The notes beneath the pieces are model-generated. The model did no database searches. It saw nothing but the letters and a program-made list of their open reading frames with translations, and was not told the DNA's origin. From Microbispora bryophytorum (GTDB taxonomy: Bacteria; Actinomycetota; Actinomycetes; Streptosporangiales; Streptosporangiaceae), in the NCBI RefSeq assembly GCF_006874465.1, contig NZ_VIRL01000016.1, forward strand, positions 124,001-188,000: 64,000 nt of DNA, read 5' to 3'. How positions within the stretch are numbered: the first letter of the stretch is position 1; each line of letters opens with the position of its first letter. This document shows, one piece after another, positions 8,715 to 16,346 of the stretch. A program made the position numbers and the translations under genes.

Positions 8715-8738
8715 ATGTCCTCCCTGTGCTGATTTCGA

Positions 8739-9935
8739 TTATGTTTTCGATTCGAATCCTGCCAGGAAACCATCCACGTCGCGCGCCGTTCCGGTCAAGC
8801 CTCGCTCCTCACCGTGTGGTTCTGCTGTCGGGTCGCTCTGCATCGGGTCACGGTGGATGCGCGCGAGCGGCACCCCCGACAACTGCAGGCGCCGTACCGT
8901 CTCGTCGACCATCGCGGGCGGTCCGCAGACGTACGCCTCGTGGTCGGCCCAGGAGTGGAACCTCTCGACCACGTCGGGGAGCCGGCCGCGCATCCCGTCG
9001 TAGCCCGGGTCGTCGGACACCACCGGCACGACCCGCAGCCAGGGGAAGGCGGCCTCCATCCTCACCAGGTCCGGCATGTCGTACAGATCGGACGCGCGCC
9101 GGACGCCGAACAGCAGGTGGATGTTCGGGCGGTCGCCGGAGGCGATGACGTGCTCGATGACGGCCTTGAGCGGCGCGAGGCCGGTGCCGCCGGCGACGCA
9201 GAGGAGGTCGCGGTCCGACTCGGGCGGCGTCATCGTCCCCACCGGCGGGCCGAGCAGGAGCTGGTCGCCGATGCGGGTGTGGCGGACCAGCGCCGTGCTC
9301 ACCCAGCCGCCCGGCACGGCGCGCACGTGCAGGCGGAGCGTGCCGTCCAGGCGGGGCGCATTGGCGATGGAGAACCGTCGCCACACCCGTGGCCACCTGG
9401 CCGTCTGGACCGTGACGTACTGCCCGGGGACGAAGTCCATGCGCTCCGAGGGCCGCAGCGTGAGCACCGAGATGTCCCGGGTGCGCGGCTCGTGGTCGAT
9501 CACCTCCGCCAGCCACCAGGCGGGCGTGGTCTCCCCGGCGGCGGCGTCGATCATTATCTGCGCCGCCATGGCGTACGCCTCGGTCCAGGCGGCCTCGATC
9601 TCGTCGGTCCAGATCTCGGCGGCGAAATGCCGGATCGTGGCGAGAAGAGCGCTCCCCACGGCTCTGTAGTGGTCGGGGGACACGCCGTACTTGCGATGGT
9701 CCCGCCCGAGCTGGGCGAGATAGGACTCCAGCCCCTCAGGGCTGTCGAGCATCCAGACGACCCTCGTGAGCGCGGTGAAGAGCCGGTCGCGCTGCACCTC
9801 CATGCCCGGCGGGAACATGCCCCGCAGGTGCGGGCAGTGCGTGAACAGTCGCCCATAGAAGTACCCGGCGGCCTTCGCCGCGACGGGCTCGACGGCCGAG
9901 AAGCTCTCCTTGACGAGGCGTGGATTCAGCGGCAT
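8739..9935 (-). CDS. hmp: Flavohemoprotein (globin-FAD/NAD reductase), probable nitric oxide dioxygenase
   Basis: 398 residues. Residues 1 to about 135 are a globin (YFYGRLFTHCPHLRGMFP; proximal His in LGRDHRKYGV). An FAD-binding barrel follows (MDFVPGQYVTVQ, RRFSIANAP), then an NAD-binding reductase domain (CVAGGTGLAPLKAVIEHV, EAYVCGPPAMVDETV). Enzymes of this type turn NO into nitrate using O2 and NAD(P)H. The C-terminal 30 residues, after the usual family end, form an unusual acidic tail. It is upstream of the BNR gene in a likely operon and divergent from the amidotransferase-like gene across a 296-bp AT-enriched spacer. NO control is plausible, but no NsrR site could be recognised. Confidence 0.85.
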   Translation of the reverse strand: MPLNPRLVKESFSAVEPVAAKAAGYFYGRLFTHCPHLRGMFPPGMEVQRDRLFTALTRVVWMLDSPEGLESYLAQLGRDHRKYGVSPDHYRAVGSALLATIRHFAAEIWTDEIEAAWTEAYAMAAQIMIDAAAGETTPAWWLAEVIDHEPRTRDISVLTLRPSERMDFVPGQYVTVQTARWPRVWRRFSIANAPRLDGTLRLHVRAVPGGWVSTALVRHTRIGDQLLLGPPVGTMTPPESDRDLLCVAGGTGLAPLKAVIEHVIASGDRPNIHLLFGVRRASDLYDMPDLVRMEAAFPWLRVVPVVSDDPGYDGMRGRLPDVVERFHSWADHEAYVCGPPAMVDETVRRLQLSGVPLARIHRDPMQSDPTAEPHGEERGLTGTARDVDGFLAGFESKT

Positions 9936-10231
9936 CAGTTGTGTCCCACCCTAGGGACCGGAAACGTGCTCCGGTCTGTCGATCCACCTCCCTGACGGCT
10001 CCGGGTGACGAGCGCCGGCGGCCCCGGCTCGACCGATCGCTCAACCGGGAGTGTTCCACTCGCTCTCGGGCGTCACAACCGATTCCCCACAAGGCAACCG
10101 ACTGCGAACACTTCGTTATTTTTCGTGACCCCCATCTCTGTGACTGGTGTGACTGATGTGAAAACTGACAAAAAGGAAATAGATCTGCGCCATGATGGGC
10201 CTGCCTGCTCGCACACCCCCAGGAGATGGCA
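9936..10231. other. Divergent intergenic region hmp / amidotransferase-like gene
   Basis: No coding frame is supported here. The stretch 10080-10190 is much more A/T-rich than its surroundings (TTATTTTT, AAAACTGACAAAAAGG) and holds three 9-bp direct repeats (10139-10165). AGGAG at 10221-10225 is the ribosome binding site of the rightward gene. Promoters for both directions should lie here, but no hexamer pair stands out. Confidence 0.6.
10139..10165 (+). repeat. Three contiguous 9-bp direct repeats (iteron-like)
   Basis: TGTGACTGG, TGTGACTGA and TGTGAAAAC follow each other without gaps, giving TGTGA every 9 bp. Such phased repeats in a divergent promoter region suggest a binding site for a regulator that contacts direct repeats. 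The regulator is unknown. Confidence 0.7.
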
Positions 10232-10930
10232 ATGGCGCGTCCCATCGTCGGCATCACCACCTATCTCGAGGCTGCGCGCTGGGGCACATGGGTCCGTGAG
10301 GCGGCGCTCTCGCCCCAGGCGTACGCGCGGGCGGTGGAGAAGGCGGGCGGCGCGCCCGTCCTGCTGCCGCCGCTGAGCCCCGTGTCCGCCGGCGACTACG
10401 TGCGGCGCCTGGACGCGGTCATCCTCGCCGGGGGCGTGGAGGTCGATCCGGTGCTGTACGGCGAGGTCGCGGCGGGGGAGCCGGACGACGACGGGCTTGG
10501 CGGGCCGCAGCCCCAGCGCGACCGGTTCGAGACCGCGCTGGCGCAGGCGGCGGTGGAGGCGGAGGTGCCTCTGCTGGCGATCTCGCGCGGCATGCACGTG
10601 CTCAACGTCGCCCAGGGAGGCACGCTGATCACATCGTTGCGGGAGGCCGTCGGCCACGACCGTCACGAGACGGCCGCGCACGTGGTCACCGTCAGCGTGT
10701 CGAGCAAGGTCGGCAAGGCCGTGGGCGACCGCGCGGAGGTGACCGGCGCGCACCGCCGGGCCGTCCGGCGGCTCGGCAGCGGCCTGATCGCGGTGGCGTG
10801 GGCCGACGACCAGATCGTCGAGGCCGTCGAGCTCCAGGGGCACCGGTTCGCGGTCGGCGTCCAGTGGCACCCCGAGCGCGGCGCGGACAACCGCCTGGTC
10901 GAGGCCCTGGTGGACGCGGCCCGTCCCTGA
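10232..10930 (+). CDS. Class I glutamine amidotransferase-like (peptidase C26 / PuuD family) with Ser at the nucleophile
   Basis: 232 residues. It has the C26 family layout: PIVGITTY at the start, LDAVILAGGVEVDP, the elbow LLAISRGMHVLNVAQGG and the late VQWHPE. Working relatives (gamma-glutamyl-GABA hydrolase, gamma-glutamyl hydrolase) have Cys in G-I-C-R-G-M; here the codon is TCG, giving A-I-S-R-G-M. Normal gamma-glutamyl hydrolysis is therefore doubtful unless Ser substitutes. The downstream histidine and glutamate are kept. ATG at 10232 is preferred over 10226 because AGGAG sits 6 bp before it. Its neighbours do not encode polyamine catabolism. Confidence 0.8.
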   Translation: MARPIVGITTYLEAARWGTWVREAALSPQAYARAVEKAGGAPVLLPPLSPVSAGDYVRRLDAVILAGGVEVDPVLYGEVAAGEPDDDGLGGPQPQRDRFETALAQAAVEAEVPLLAISRGMHVLNVAQGGTLITSLREAVGHDRHETAAHVVTVSVSSKVGKAVGDRAEVTGAHRRAVRRLGSGLIAVAWADDQIVEAVELQGHRFAVGVQWHPERGADNRLVEALVDAARP

Positions 10931-10990
10931 GCCGTACCGGCGGGGAGAGCGCGCCGCGGCCGCTTCGGCGGTTGTGTCGGCGGGCGCTGT

Positions 10991-10996
10991 TACTGT
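10991..10996 (+). promoter_or_regulatory. -10 box of a probable leaderless promoter
   Basis: TACTGT ends 7 nt before the ATG at 11004. The longer in-frame start at 10974 would lie upstream of this box, which argues for 11004. Confidence 0.4.
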
Positions 10997-11003
10997 GCCG
11001 GGC

Positions 11004-11933
11004 ATGGCGTTGCATCCCCAGGCGGAGGCCTATCTCAAGCTCTTCCCCTCAGATCTCGGCATGGACCTCGCCTCCCTCACCCGTGAGCAGATCGCCCGGC
11101 TGCGGTCCCTCGACGGGGTGATGGAGCAGCGCGGGTCGCGGATCGACCTGCCGGTGGTCAGGGACGAGACGGCGGCCGGGGTGCCGGTCCGGATCTACCG
11201 CCCGGAGCCGGGCGAGCATCCGCTGCCGGTGCTCGTCTACTTCCACGGCGGCGGCTGGGTCTTCGGCAGCGTCGAGCGCAACGACGCCCTCGGCCGCGAC
11301 TTCGCCCGCAGGACCGGAGCGGTCGTCGTCTCGGTGGACTACCGCCTCGCGCCCGAGCACCCGTTCCCCGCGGCCGCCGAGGACGCCTTCGCAGTGGTCC
11401 GCGACGTCCACGCCCGCCCCGCCTTCTACGGCGCGGACGCGCGCAGGGTGGCGGTCGTCGGCGACAGCGCCGGGGGCAACCTCGCGGCGGTGACGGCCTG
11501 GCTGGCGAGAGACGCCGGGCTCCGCCTCGCCCACCAGGCGCTGATCTGTCCCGTCATCGACGTCGCGGCCGACACCCCCAGCTACCGGACGTACGGGAAG
11601 GGGTTCGGGCTCGACGCGGCGGAGATGAGGTGGTTCATCGAGCAGTACGCGGGCGGCGCCGACCCCCGCGACCCCCGTCTCGCGCCGATCCACCTGCCGG
11701 ACAAGTCGGGCCTGGCGCCCGCGACGGTGATCACGGCGGAGTGCGACCCGCTGTGCGACGAGGGGGTGGCCTACGCGCGGGCGCTGGCCGAGGCGGGCGT
11801 CCCCGTGGAGCAGCGCTGCTTCGAGGGGGCGCTCCACGGCTTCCTCGGCCTGCCCGGGTTCTTCGACCAGGCGCTGGAGGGCCGCGACTTCCTCGCCGCC
11901 AGGATCAGGGAATCCCTGGCCGCGGCGCCGTAA
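11004..11933 (+). CDS. HSL-family alpha/beta hydrolase (esterase/lipase)
   Basis: 309 residues of the hormone-sensitive lipase class. The oxyanion motif is FHGGGWVFG, the nucleophile elbow GDSAGGN, the acid is in AECDPLCDEG, and the histidine is in ALHGFLGLPG. VDYRLAPEHPFPAA is the typical family stretch between the oxyanion loop and nucleophile. It should hydrolyse short- to medium-chain esters; the real substrate is unknown. No signal peptide or membrane anchor is seen. The adjacent genes on the left are in the same direction but separated by a promoter-like element. Confidence 0.88.
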   Translation: MALHPQAEAYLKLFPSDLGMDLASLTREQIARLRSLDGVMEQRGSRIDLPVVRDETAAGVPVRIYRPEPGEHPLPVLVYFHGGGWVFGSVERNDALGRDFARRTGAVVVSVDYRLAPEHPFPAAAEDAFAVVRDVHARPAFYGADARRVAVVGDSAGGNLAAVTAWLARDAGLRLAHQALICPVIDVAADTPSYRTYGKGFGLDAAEMRWFIEQYAGGADPRDPRLAPIHLPDKSGLAPATVITAECDPLCDEGVAYARALAEAGVPVEQRCFEGALHGFLGLPGFFDQALEGRDFLAARIRESLAAAP

Positions 11934-11971
11934 GGGAATACGCGACGCCGAAATTCGGCGGGGGCTGGCGG

Positions 11972-13153
11972 TCAGAAGCTCCTGGGCAGGCCGAGCACCT
12001 GGGTGGCCAGGTGGTTGAGCAGCAGTTCCTCGGTGACCGGCGCGATCCGGCCGATCCTGGCGTCGGCCAGCAGGCGTGCGACGGGGTATTCCAGCGAGTA
12101 CGCCATGCCCCCGTGGGTCTGGAACGCGGCGTCGGCGGCCTCCCACGCGGCCTGCGAGGCCGTCAGCTTGGCGATGTTCGCCTCAGTGCCGCAGGGTAGG
12201 CGGTTGTCGAACGACCAGGCCGCCTTGTACAGCATCAGCCTGGCCAGCTCGATCTTGGCCTTGACCTGCGCCAGCGGGAACGCGATGGCCTGGTTGGCCC
12301 CGATGGGCCGGCCGAAGACCTCTCGCTGCTTCGCGTAGTCCACGCCCACCCGCAGCGCCACCTCGGCTCCGCCGAGCGCGCTGGCCGCCAGCAGGATCCG
12401 CTCGGGATTCAGCACGTCCCACAGCACGGCCGCCCCCCGGTCCACCTCGCCGAGGACGCTGGAGGCGGGCAGCCGCAGGTCGTCGATGAAGACCATGTTG
12501 GACGGCGTGGTGTTGGCGCCCATCTTGGGGATCGGCCGGTAGGACAGCCGCCCCGCCGCCACCGCCTCCGGCACGTTCACCAGGAACACCGTCAGCCCGT
12601 CACTGCGCGGCCTGGCCTGCGCCGCCGGGATCGTCCGGGTGACGAGCAGCATCCAGGTGGCCCGCTGGACTCCGGTGATCCAGATCTTCTGGCCGTTGAC
12701 GACGAAGTCGTCGCCGTCCCTGCGGGCGAAGGTCGAGATCGCCAGGGAGTTGGACCCGGCGTCGGGCTCGGTCAGCGCGAAGCAGGTCTCGATCTGTCCG
12801 GTCGCCAGCTTCGGCAGCAGCGCGGCCCTCTGCTCGGCCGAGCCGTGCCTGGCCAGCGTGAGCGCCCCGAACCCCGGCGTCAGCACGTACATGAACGCCG
12901 AACCGCCGGCGGAGCCGGAGGCCGACAGGGTCTCGGTGGCCACGGCCAGCTCCAGCAGGCCCTGTCCGGCTCCGCCGTGCTCCTCGGGCACGGCCAGGCC
13001 GAGCCAGCCGCCCTTGGCGAGTTCGGCCCACACCTCCTCGGGCCAGCGTTTGTCCGATTCGCAGCGCTGCCAGTAGTCGATGTCGTACCGCGAGCAGATG
13101 GCCGCGATGCCCCGGCGCACCGCCTGCGCGCTCTCCGGCAGCGTGAAGTCCAT
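11972..13153 (-). CDS. Acyl-CoA dehydrogenase
   Basis: 393 residues beginning MDFTLPES. N-terminal helical domain with GAGQGLLELAVATE; the central barrel carries CFALTEPDAGSNSLAIST and the flavin-contact stretch VNGQKIWITG; the C-terminal helical domain has AKQREVFGRPIGANQAIAFPLA and QTHGGMAYSLEYPVARL. It oxidises an acyl-CoA to the enoyl-CoA, passing electrons to ETF. The catalytic base region reads QTHGGMAYSLEYPVAR, close to the usual GGxGY motif, but which residue acts as base is unclear. Start chosen at 13153, where TAGAGT lies 7 nt upstream. It is 38 bp downstream of a methyltransferase gene on the same strand. Confidence 0.9.
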   Translation of the reverse strand: MDFTLPESAQAVRRGIAAICSRYDIDYWQRCESDKRWPEEVWAELAKGGWLGLAVPEEHGGAGQGLLELAVATETLSASGSAGGSAFMYVLTPGFGALTLARHGSAEQRAALLPKLATGQIETCFALTEPDAGSNSLAISTFARRDGDDFVVNGQKIWITGVQRATWMLLVTRTIPAAQARPRSDGLTVFLVNVPEAVAAGRLSYRPIPKMGANTTPSNMVFIDDLRLPASSVLGEVDRGAAVLWDVLNPERILLAASALGGAEVALRVGVDYAKQREVFGRPIGANQAIAFPLAQVKAKIELARLMLYKAAWSFDNRLPCGTEANIAKLTASQAAWEAADAAFQTHGGMAYSLEYPVARLLADARIGRIAPVTEELLLNHLATQVLGLPRSF

Positions 13154-13160
13154 GCCCGCC

Positions 13161-13166
13161 ACTCTA
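13161..13166 (-). promoter_or_regulatory. -10 box of a probable leaderless promoter
   Basis: On the minus strand TAGAGT ends 7 nt before the ATG at 13153. It lies in the short gap after the methyltransferase gene and would give the dehydrogenase its own transcript. Confidence 0.4.
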
Positions 13167-13191
13167 GAACGCCGTTCGGCGGGCTGCGAGA

Positions 13192-13782
13192 TCACCGGCG
13201 GGGGCGGCGCGCGTGGTAGACGAAGGCGGGCGGCAGGTTCCGCCACACCGTGCGCCCGGCCACCACCTCCTCGAACGCCTCGCCCAGCCTGCGGCGGAAC
13301 CGCAGGGCCGCGGGCAGGGCGCGGGCGTGGACGTAGGAGAACGTCGTGAACGCGCCCTCCGGGGCGAGTGAGGCGACCACGGCCCGCAGCAGGTCCGCCT
13401 GGTGGGCGGGGGGAAACGCCGCCCAGGGCAGCCCGCTCACGATCACGTCGGCGGCGGCCACGCCCCGGCCGGCGAGGAGCTCGGGCAGCCGCGCCGCGTT
13501 GTCGACCACGAGCTCCACCCCCGGATAGCGGGCGCCAAGGTGGCCGGCCAGCCGCGGATTGATCTCCACAGCCAGGTGCCGCCCCCGCCCGCCGATGCGG
13601 CGCTGGATCTCGGCGGTGAAGGGGCCCGTGCCCGGACCCAGCTCGACCACGACGGGGTCGCCGCGCTCCGGCACCGGCACGCACACCGCCTCCGACAACC
13701 GCCGTGAGCTGGGCGCGACCGCTCCGGTGACGGCGGGGGAGCGCAGGAACTGCCCGAAGAAGATCGTTGTCTCTCCTGTCAT
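13192..13782 (-). CDS. SAM-dependent methyltransferase, phospholipid N-methyltransferase (PmtA) type
   Basis: 196 residues. The opening IFFGQFLRSPAVTGAVAPSSRRLSEA is typical of PmtA-like enzymes. Motif I is VVELGPGTGPFTAEI, motif II region LAVEINPRLAGHL, then NAARLP and DVIVSGLPWAAFP. PmtA-like proteins methylate phosphatidylethanolamine, but the same family includes rRNA- and small-molecule-type enzymes, so the substrate is uncertain. ATG at 13782 has TAGCCT 7 nt upstream and no Shine-Dalgarno. The long open frame extending upstream of this start is antisense to the histidine kinase and is not coding. Confidence 0.82.
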   Translation of the reverse strand: MTGETTIFFGQFLRSPAVTGAVAPSSRRLSEAVCVPVPERGDPVVVELGPGTGPFTAEIQRRIGGRGRHLAVEINPRLAGHLGARYPGVELVVDNAARLPELLAGRGVAAADVIVSGLPWAAFPPAHQADLLRAVVASLAPEGAFTTFSYVHARALPAALRFRRRLGEAFEEVVAGRTVWRNLPPAFVYHARRPRR

Positions 13783-13789
13783 GGGGCCG

Positions 13790-13795
13790 AGGCTA
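13790..13795 (-). promoter_or_regulatory. -10 box of a probable leaderless promoter
   Basis: Minus-strand TAGCCT ends 7 nt before the ATG of the methyltransferase at 13782. Confidence 0.4.
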
Positions 13796-13944
13796 GGGCC
13801 ACGCCACCGCTCGGTTCGCCCGCCGTCCGGACCGACCTGGTGGCCGGATGGTTCAGCGCGTACGGCCACTTGGCGTACGGAAGCGGCCAGAAGGAGGGGA
13901 AGGCGTCCTCCCGGCGGAGGATCGGCTCTCACGCGGGCGGGCGG

Positions 13945-13950
13945 TAGCGT
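13945..13950 (+). promoter_or_regulatory. -10 box of a probable leaderless promoter
   Basis: TAGCGT ends 6 nt before the ATG at 13957. Further upstream GCGTACGG occurs twice in direct orientation, 15 bp apart (13858 and 13873), possibly a regulator site for the two-component operon. Confidence 0.4.
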
Positions 13951-13956
13951 TCCCGT

Positions 13957-15633
13957 ATGCGGTGGCCATCGACGCGCCGGCTCGTTCCCCAGCGTCCCCT
14001 CACTGGCGGGCCTTTCGCGCTCTCGCGCGGCACGGCCCTCGACATCGGCCTGGCGGTGGGCGGGACCGGGCTCGACGTGCTCGTCAGCGCCGGTTCCTGG
14101 AGCGGCGGGAGCGGCCCGGCCCCGGCGTGGGTGGGAACGGGCTTCGCCCTGCTGGCCGGGCTGCCGATGGGCCTGGTGCGCCGATGGCCCGGCCCCGTGG
14201 CCGTCTACCTGTCCGTGCTGCTGGTGGTGTGCGACCAGATCGGCGCGTTCACCGTCAACACCCTCCAGGTCCTGCTGCCGATCTCGGTGGGCGTGCTGGC
14301 CAGGTCGCGCGGCTGGGGCTGGACGGCGCCGGTCGCCGTGCTCGCCTCCGCCGCGACCGCCGTGAACCTCGCCGATCCCGGCATCGCCCTCACGAGCAAC
14401 ACCTGGTTCTACTCCGTCGGACTGATCGCGGCCCCGGTGCTGATCGGCCGCTACCTGCGCGGTCAGGAGGGGCGCCGCAAGGAGGATCCCGCGCCGCTGC
14501 TCGACCTGCTGCTCGCCGGCGGCGGGGTGGCGCTGTCGGTGCTGACCACCTGGCCGTACTGGCACGGCGGCGAGCCGCCCGTGTGGGCGGTCGCGCTCGG
14601 GGTGATGCTCGCGGGGCTCGCGCTGGGCGTCGTGCGGCACCTGCCCGGCGCTGTGCTGCTGCTGGAGAGCCTCGCGCTGGTCGTGGCCGACCACTACGTC
14701 CCGAGGGCCGGCAACAGCCTGCAACTGCTCGCCCTGGTGGCCCTCGGCGTGTTCGCGACCCGCGCCGCCTGGCCCTGGGTCGCCGCGGCGTACGCCCTGA
14801 CCTGCTCGGTCGCCGCGATCGTGGTCGTGGACGACCCCGGCGACATCACCCTGTTCCGGGTGGTGGCGCTGATGACGATGGTGACCGCGCCCGTGGCGAT
14901 CGGCCGGTACGTCGGCGTGCGGCAGGCCCAGGCCAGGCACGCCGCCGAGCTGGCCGCGGAGCGGGACAGGGCCGGCCGGCTCGCCGAGCGGGAGCGGATC
15001 GCCCGCGAGGTCCACGACATCGTGGCCCACCATGTGGGGGCGATGGTGCTGCGGGCGAGCGCGGCGCAGTACGCGGGGGCCGGCGGCCCGGCCGCCGAGG
15101 CGCTGTCCGACATCAGGGACACCGGCCACCGCGTGCTTGAGGACCTGCGCGGCCTGCTGGCCGTGCTGCGCGACCCGGACGAGGCGCTGGGCTCCGACCT
15201 CACGCTCGCGAACATGCTGGCCGACCCCGGCGACGTGCTGCGCGACGCCGTGTCCCGGATGTCGGCGGCCGGCCTGCGCGTGGACCTGCGTCTCGCGCCC
15301 GAGGTGGAACGGGCCCCGCTGGTGGTGCGGGCCTCGGCGGCGAGGATCGTCCAGGAGGGGCTGACGAACGTGCTCAAGCACGCCGGGCCGGGGGCCCGGG
15401 CGGAGGTCGACGTGGGGATACGCCCGGACGCGCTCACGGTCGAGGTGCGCAACGGCCCCGGCACGTCCCGTCCCCCGGACGTCCTGCCCTCCCACGGCCA
15501 GGGCATCGCGGGCATGCGGGAGCGGGCCCGCGCCTCGGCGGGCACGTTACCGCGGGCCCGGCCGAGGGCGGCGGCTGGCGGCTGGCCGCCTCACTGCCGG
15601 TGCCGCGTGAGAGCCGGTCGGAGTGCCGCATGA
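13957..15633 (+). CDS. Two-component sensor histidine kinase (HisKA_3, NarL-partner type), 3' end apparently frameshifted
   Basis: 558 residues as read. About eight or more hydrophobic spans cover residues 25-330. Then comes a linker helix and the dimerisation box ERERIAREVHDIVAHHVGAMVLRAS (phospho-acceptor His in EVHD), and an HATPase_c domain with ARIVQEGLTNVLKHAG (N box) and HGQGIAGMRERA (G box). After ASAGT the frame turns into Arg/Pro-rich sequence. A shift of one base near 15541-15555 gives TAGPAEGGGWRLAASLPVP, the normal family ending, and then stops at 15648-15650, overlapping the regulator start by 4 bp. One base is therefore probably missing from the gene or from the sequence. Signal unknown. 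Confidence 0.85.
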   Translation: MRWPSTRRLVPQRPLTGGPFALSRGTALDIGLAVGGTGLDVLVSAGSWSGGSGPAPAWVGTGFALLAGLPMGLVRRWPGPVAVYLSVLLVVCDQIGAFTVNTLQVLLPISVGVLARSRGWGWTAPVAVLASAATAVNLADPGIALTSNTWFYSVGLIAAPVLIGRYLRGQEGRRKEDPAPLLDLLLAGGGVALSVLTTWPYWHGGEPPVWAVALGVMLAGLALGVVRHLPGAVLLLESLALVVADHYVPRAGNSLQLLALVALGVFATRAAWPWVAAAYALTCSVAAIVVVDDPGDITLFRVVALMTMVTAPVAIGRYVGVRQAQARHAAELAAERDRAGRLAERERIAREVHDIVAHHVGAMVLRASAAQYAGAGGPAAEALSDIRDTGHRVLEDLRGLLAVLRDPDEALGSDLTLANMLADPGDVLRDAVSRMSAAGLRVDLRLAPEVERAPLVVRASAARIVQEGLTNVLKHAGPGARAEVDVGIRPDALTVEVRNGPGTSRPPDVLPSHGQGIAGMRERARASAGTLPRARPRAAAGGWPPHCRCRVRAGRSAA

Positions 15634-15646
15634 CGGGGAGGTTCGC

Positions 15647-16336
15647 GTGATCCGCGTCGTGGTCGCCGACGACCAGGCGCTGGTGCGGGCGGGCGTCCGG
15701 ATGATGCTGGAGGCGGCCGGCGGCATTGAGGTGTGCGGGGAGGCCGCCGACGGGGCCGAGGCCGTACGGCTGGCCGAGCGGCACCGTCCCGACGTGGTGC
15801 TGATGGACCTGCGGATGCCGCGCGTCGACGGACTGGAGGCCACCCGCAGGATCCTCGCCGCCCAGCCGTCCGCCCGGATCGTCGTGCTCACCACCTTCTC
15901 CGAGGACGAGAACCTCTACGCCGCGCTGGGCGCGGGCGCGCTCGGGTTCCTGGTCAAGGACGACCCGCCCGCCCGGATGGTCGAGTCGGTGCGGCGGGCC
16001 GCGACGGGAGACCCTCCGCTCGCGCCGTCGGTGCTGCGGCGCGTCGTCGAACGGGCCCTCGCGGCCGAGCGGCAGGCGGCGCCGCTTCCGCCGGGCCTCA
16101 CCGAGCGCGAGGCGCAGGTGCTCACCCTGGTCGGGGTCGGCCTGTCCAACGCCGAGATCGCCGACCGGCTGCACGTGGGGGTCACGACGGTCAAGAGCCA
16201 TGTCGCCGCGCTCATCGACAAGCTGGAGCTGCGCAACCGCACTCAGGCGGCGGTCATGGCGCACCGGTTCGGCTTGGTCGACACCGGGTTCAAGCCCGTG
16301 GCTCCTGCCCGGAGCGACCGGGAGGGCGGCATGTAG
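15647..16336 (+). CDS. Two-component response regulator, NarL/LuxR family
   Basis: 229 residues. Receiver domain with VVVADDQALVRAGV, phospho-acceptor in VVLMDLRMPRVDG, Thr in IVVLTTFSED and Lys in FLVKDDPP. The C-terminal LuxR helix-turn-helix is LTEREAQVLTLVGVGLSNAEIADRLHVGVTTVKSHVAALIDKL. GTG at 15647 is preferred because GGGGAG lies 6 bp upstream and because it overlaps the restored kinase stop (GTGA). Paired with the preceding kinase. Its target is not evident from the neighbours. Confidence 0.9.
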   Translation: MIRVVVADDQALVRAGVRMMLEAAGGIEVCGEAADGAEAVRLAERHRPDVVLMDLRMPRVDGLEATRRILAAQPSARIVVLTTFSEDENLYAALGAGALGFLVKDDPPARMVESVRRAATGDPPLAPSVLRRVVERALAAERQAAPLPPGLTEREAQVLTLVGVGLSNAEIADRLHVGVTTVKSHVAALIDKLELRNRTQAAVMAHRFGLVDTGFKPVAPARSDREGGM

Positions 16337-16339
16337 GGT
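16334..16339 (+). promoter_or_regulatory. -10 box of a probable leaderless promoter
   Basis: TAGGGT, whose first three bases are the stop codon of the response regulator, ends 7 nt before the GTG at 16347. Confidence 0.4.
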
Positions 16340-16346
16340 CTGGGGC

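Noticed and set aside
8735-8760. TTCGATTCGAATCC resembling a tRNA T-arm
   Set aside because: No acceptor, D or anticodon stems around it, and it overlaps the end of hmp.
13783-15495. Long minus-strand open frame running upstream of the methyltransferase, antisense to the histidine kinase
   Set aside because: Composition is Arg/Gly/His-rich without recognisable motifs, as expected opposite a G/C-rich coding strand; the methyltransferase has its own start at 13782.
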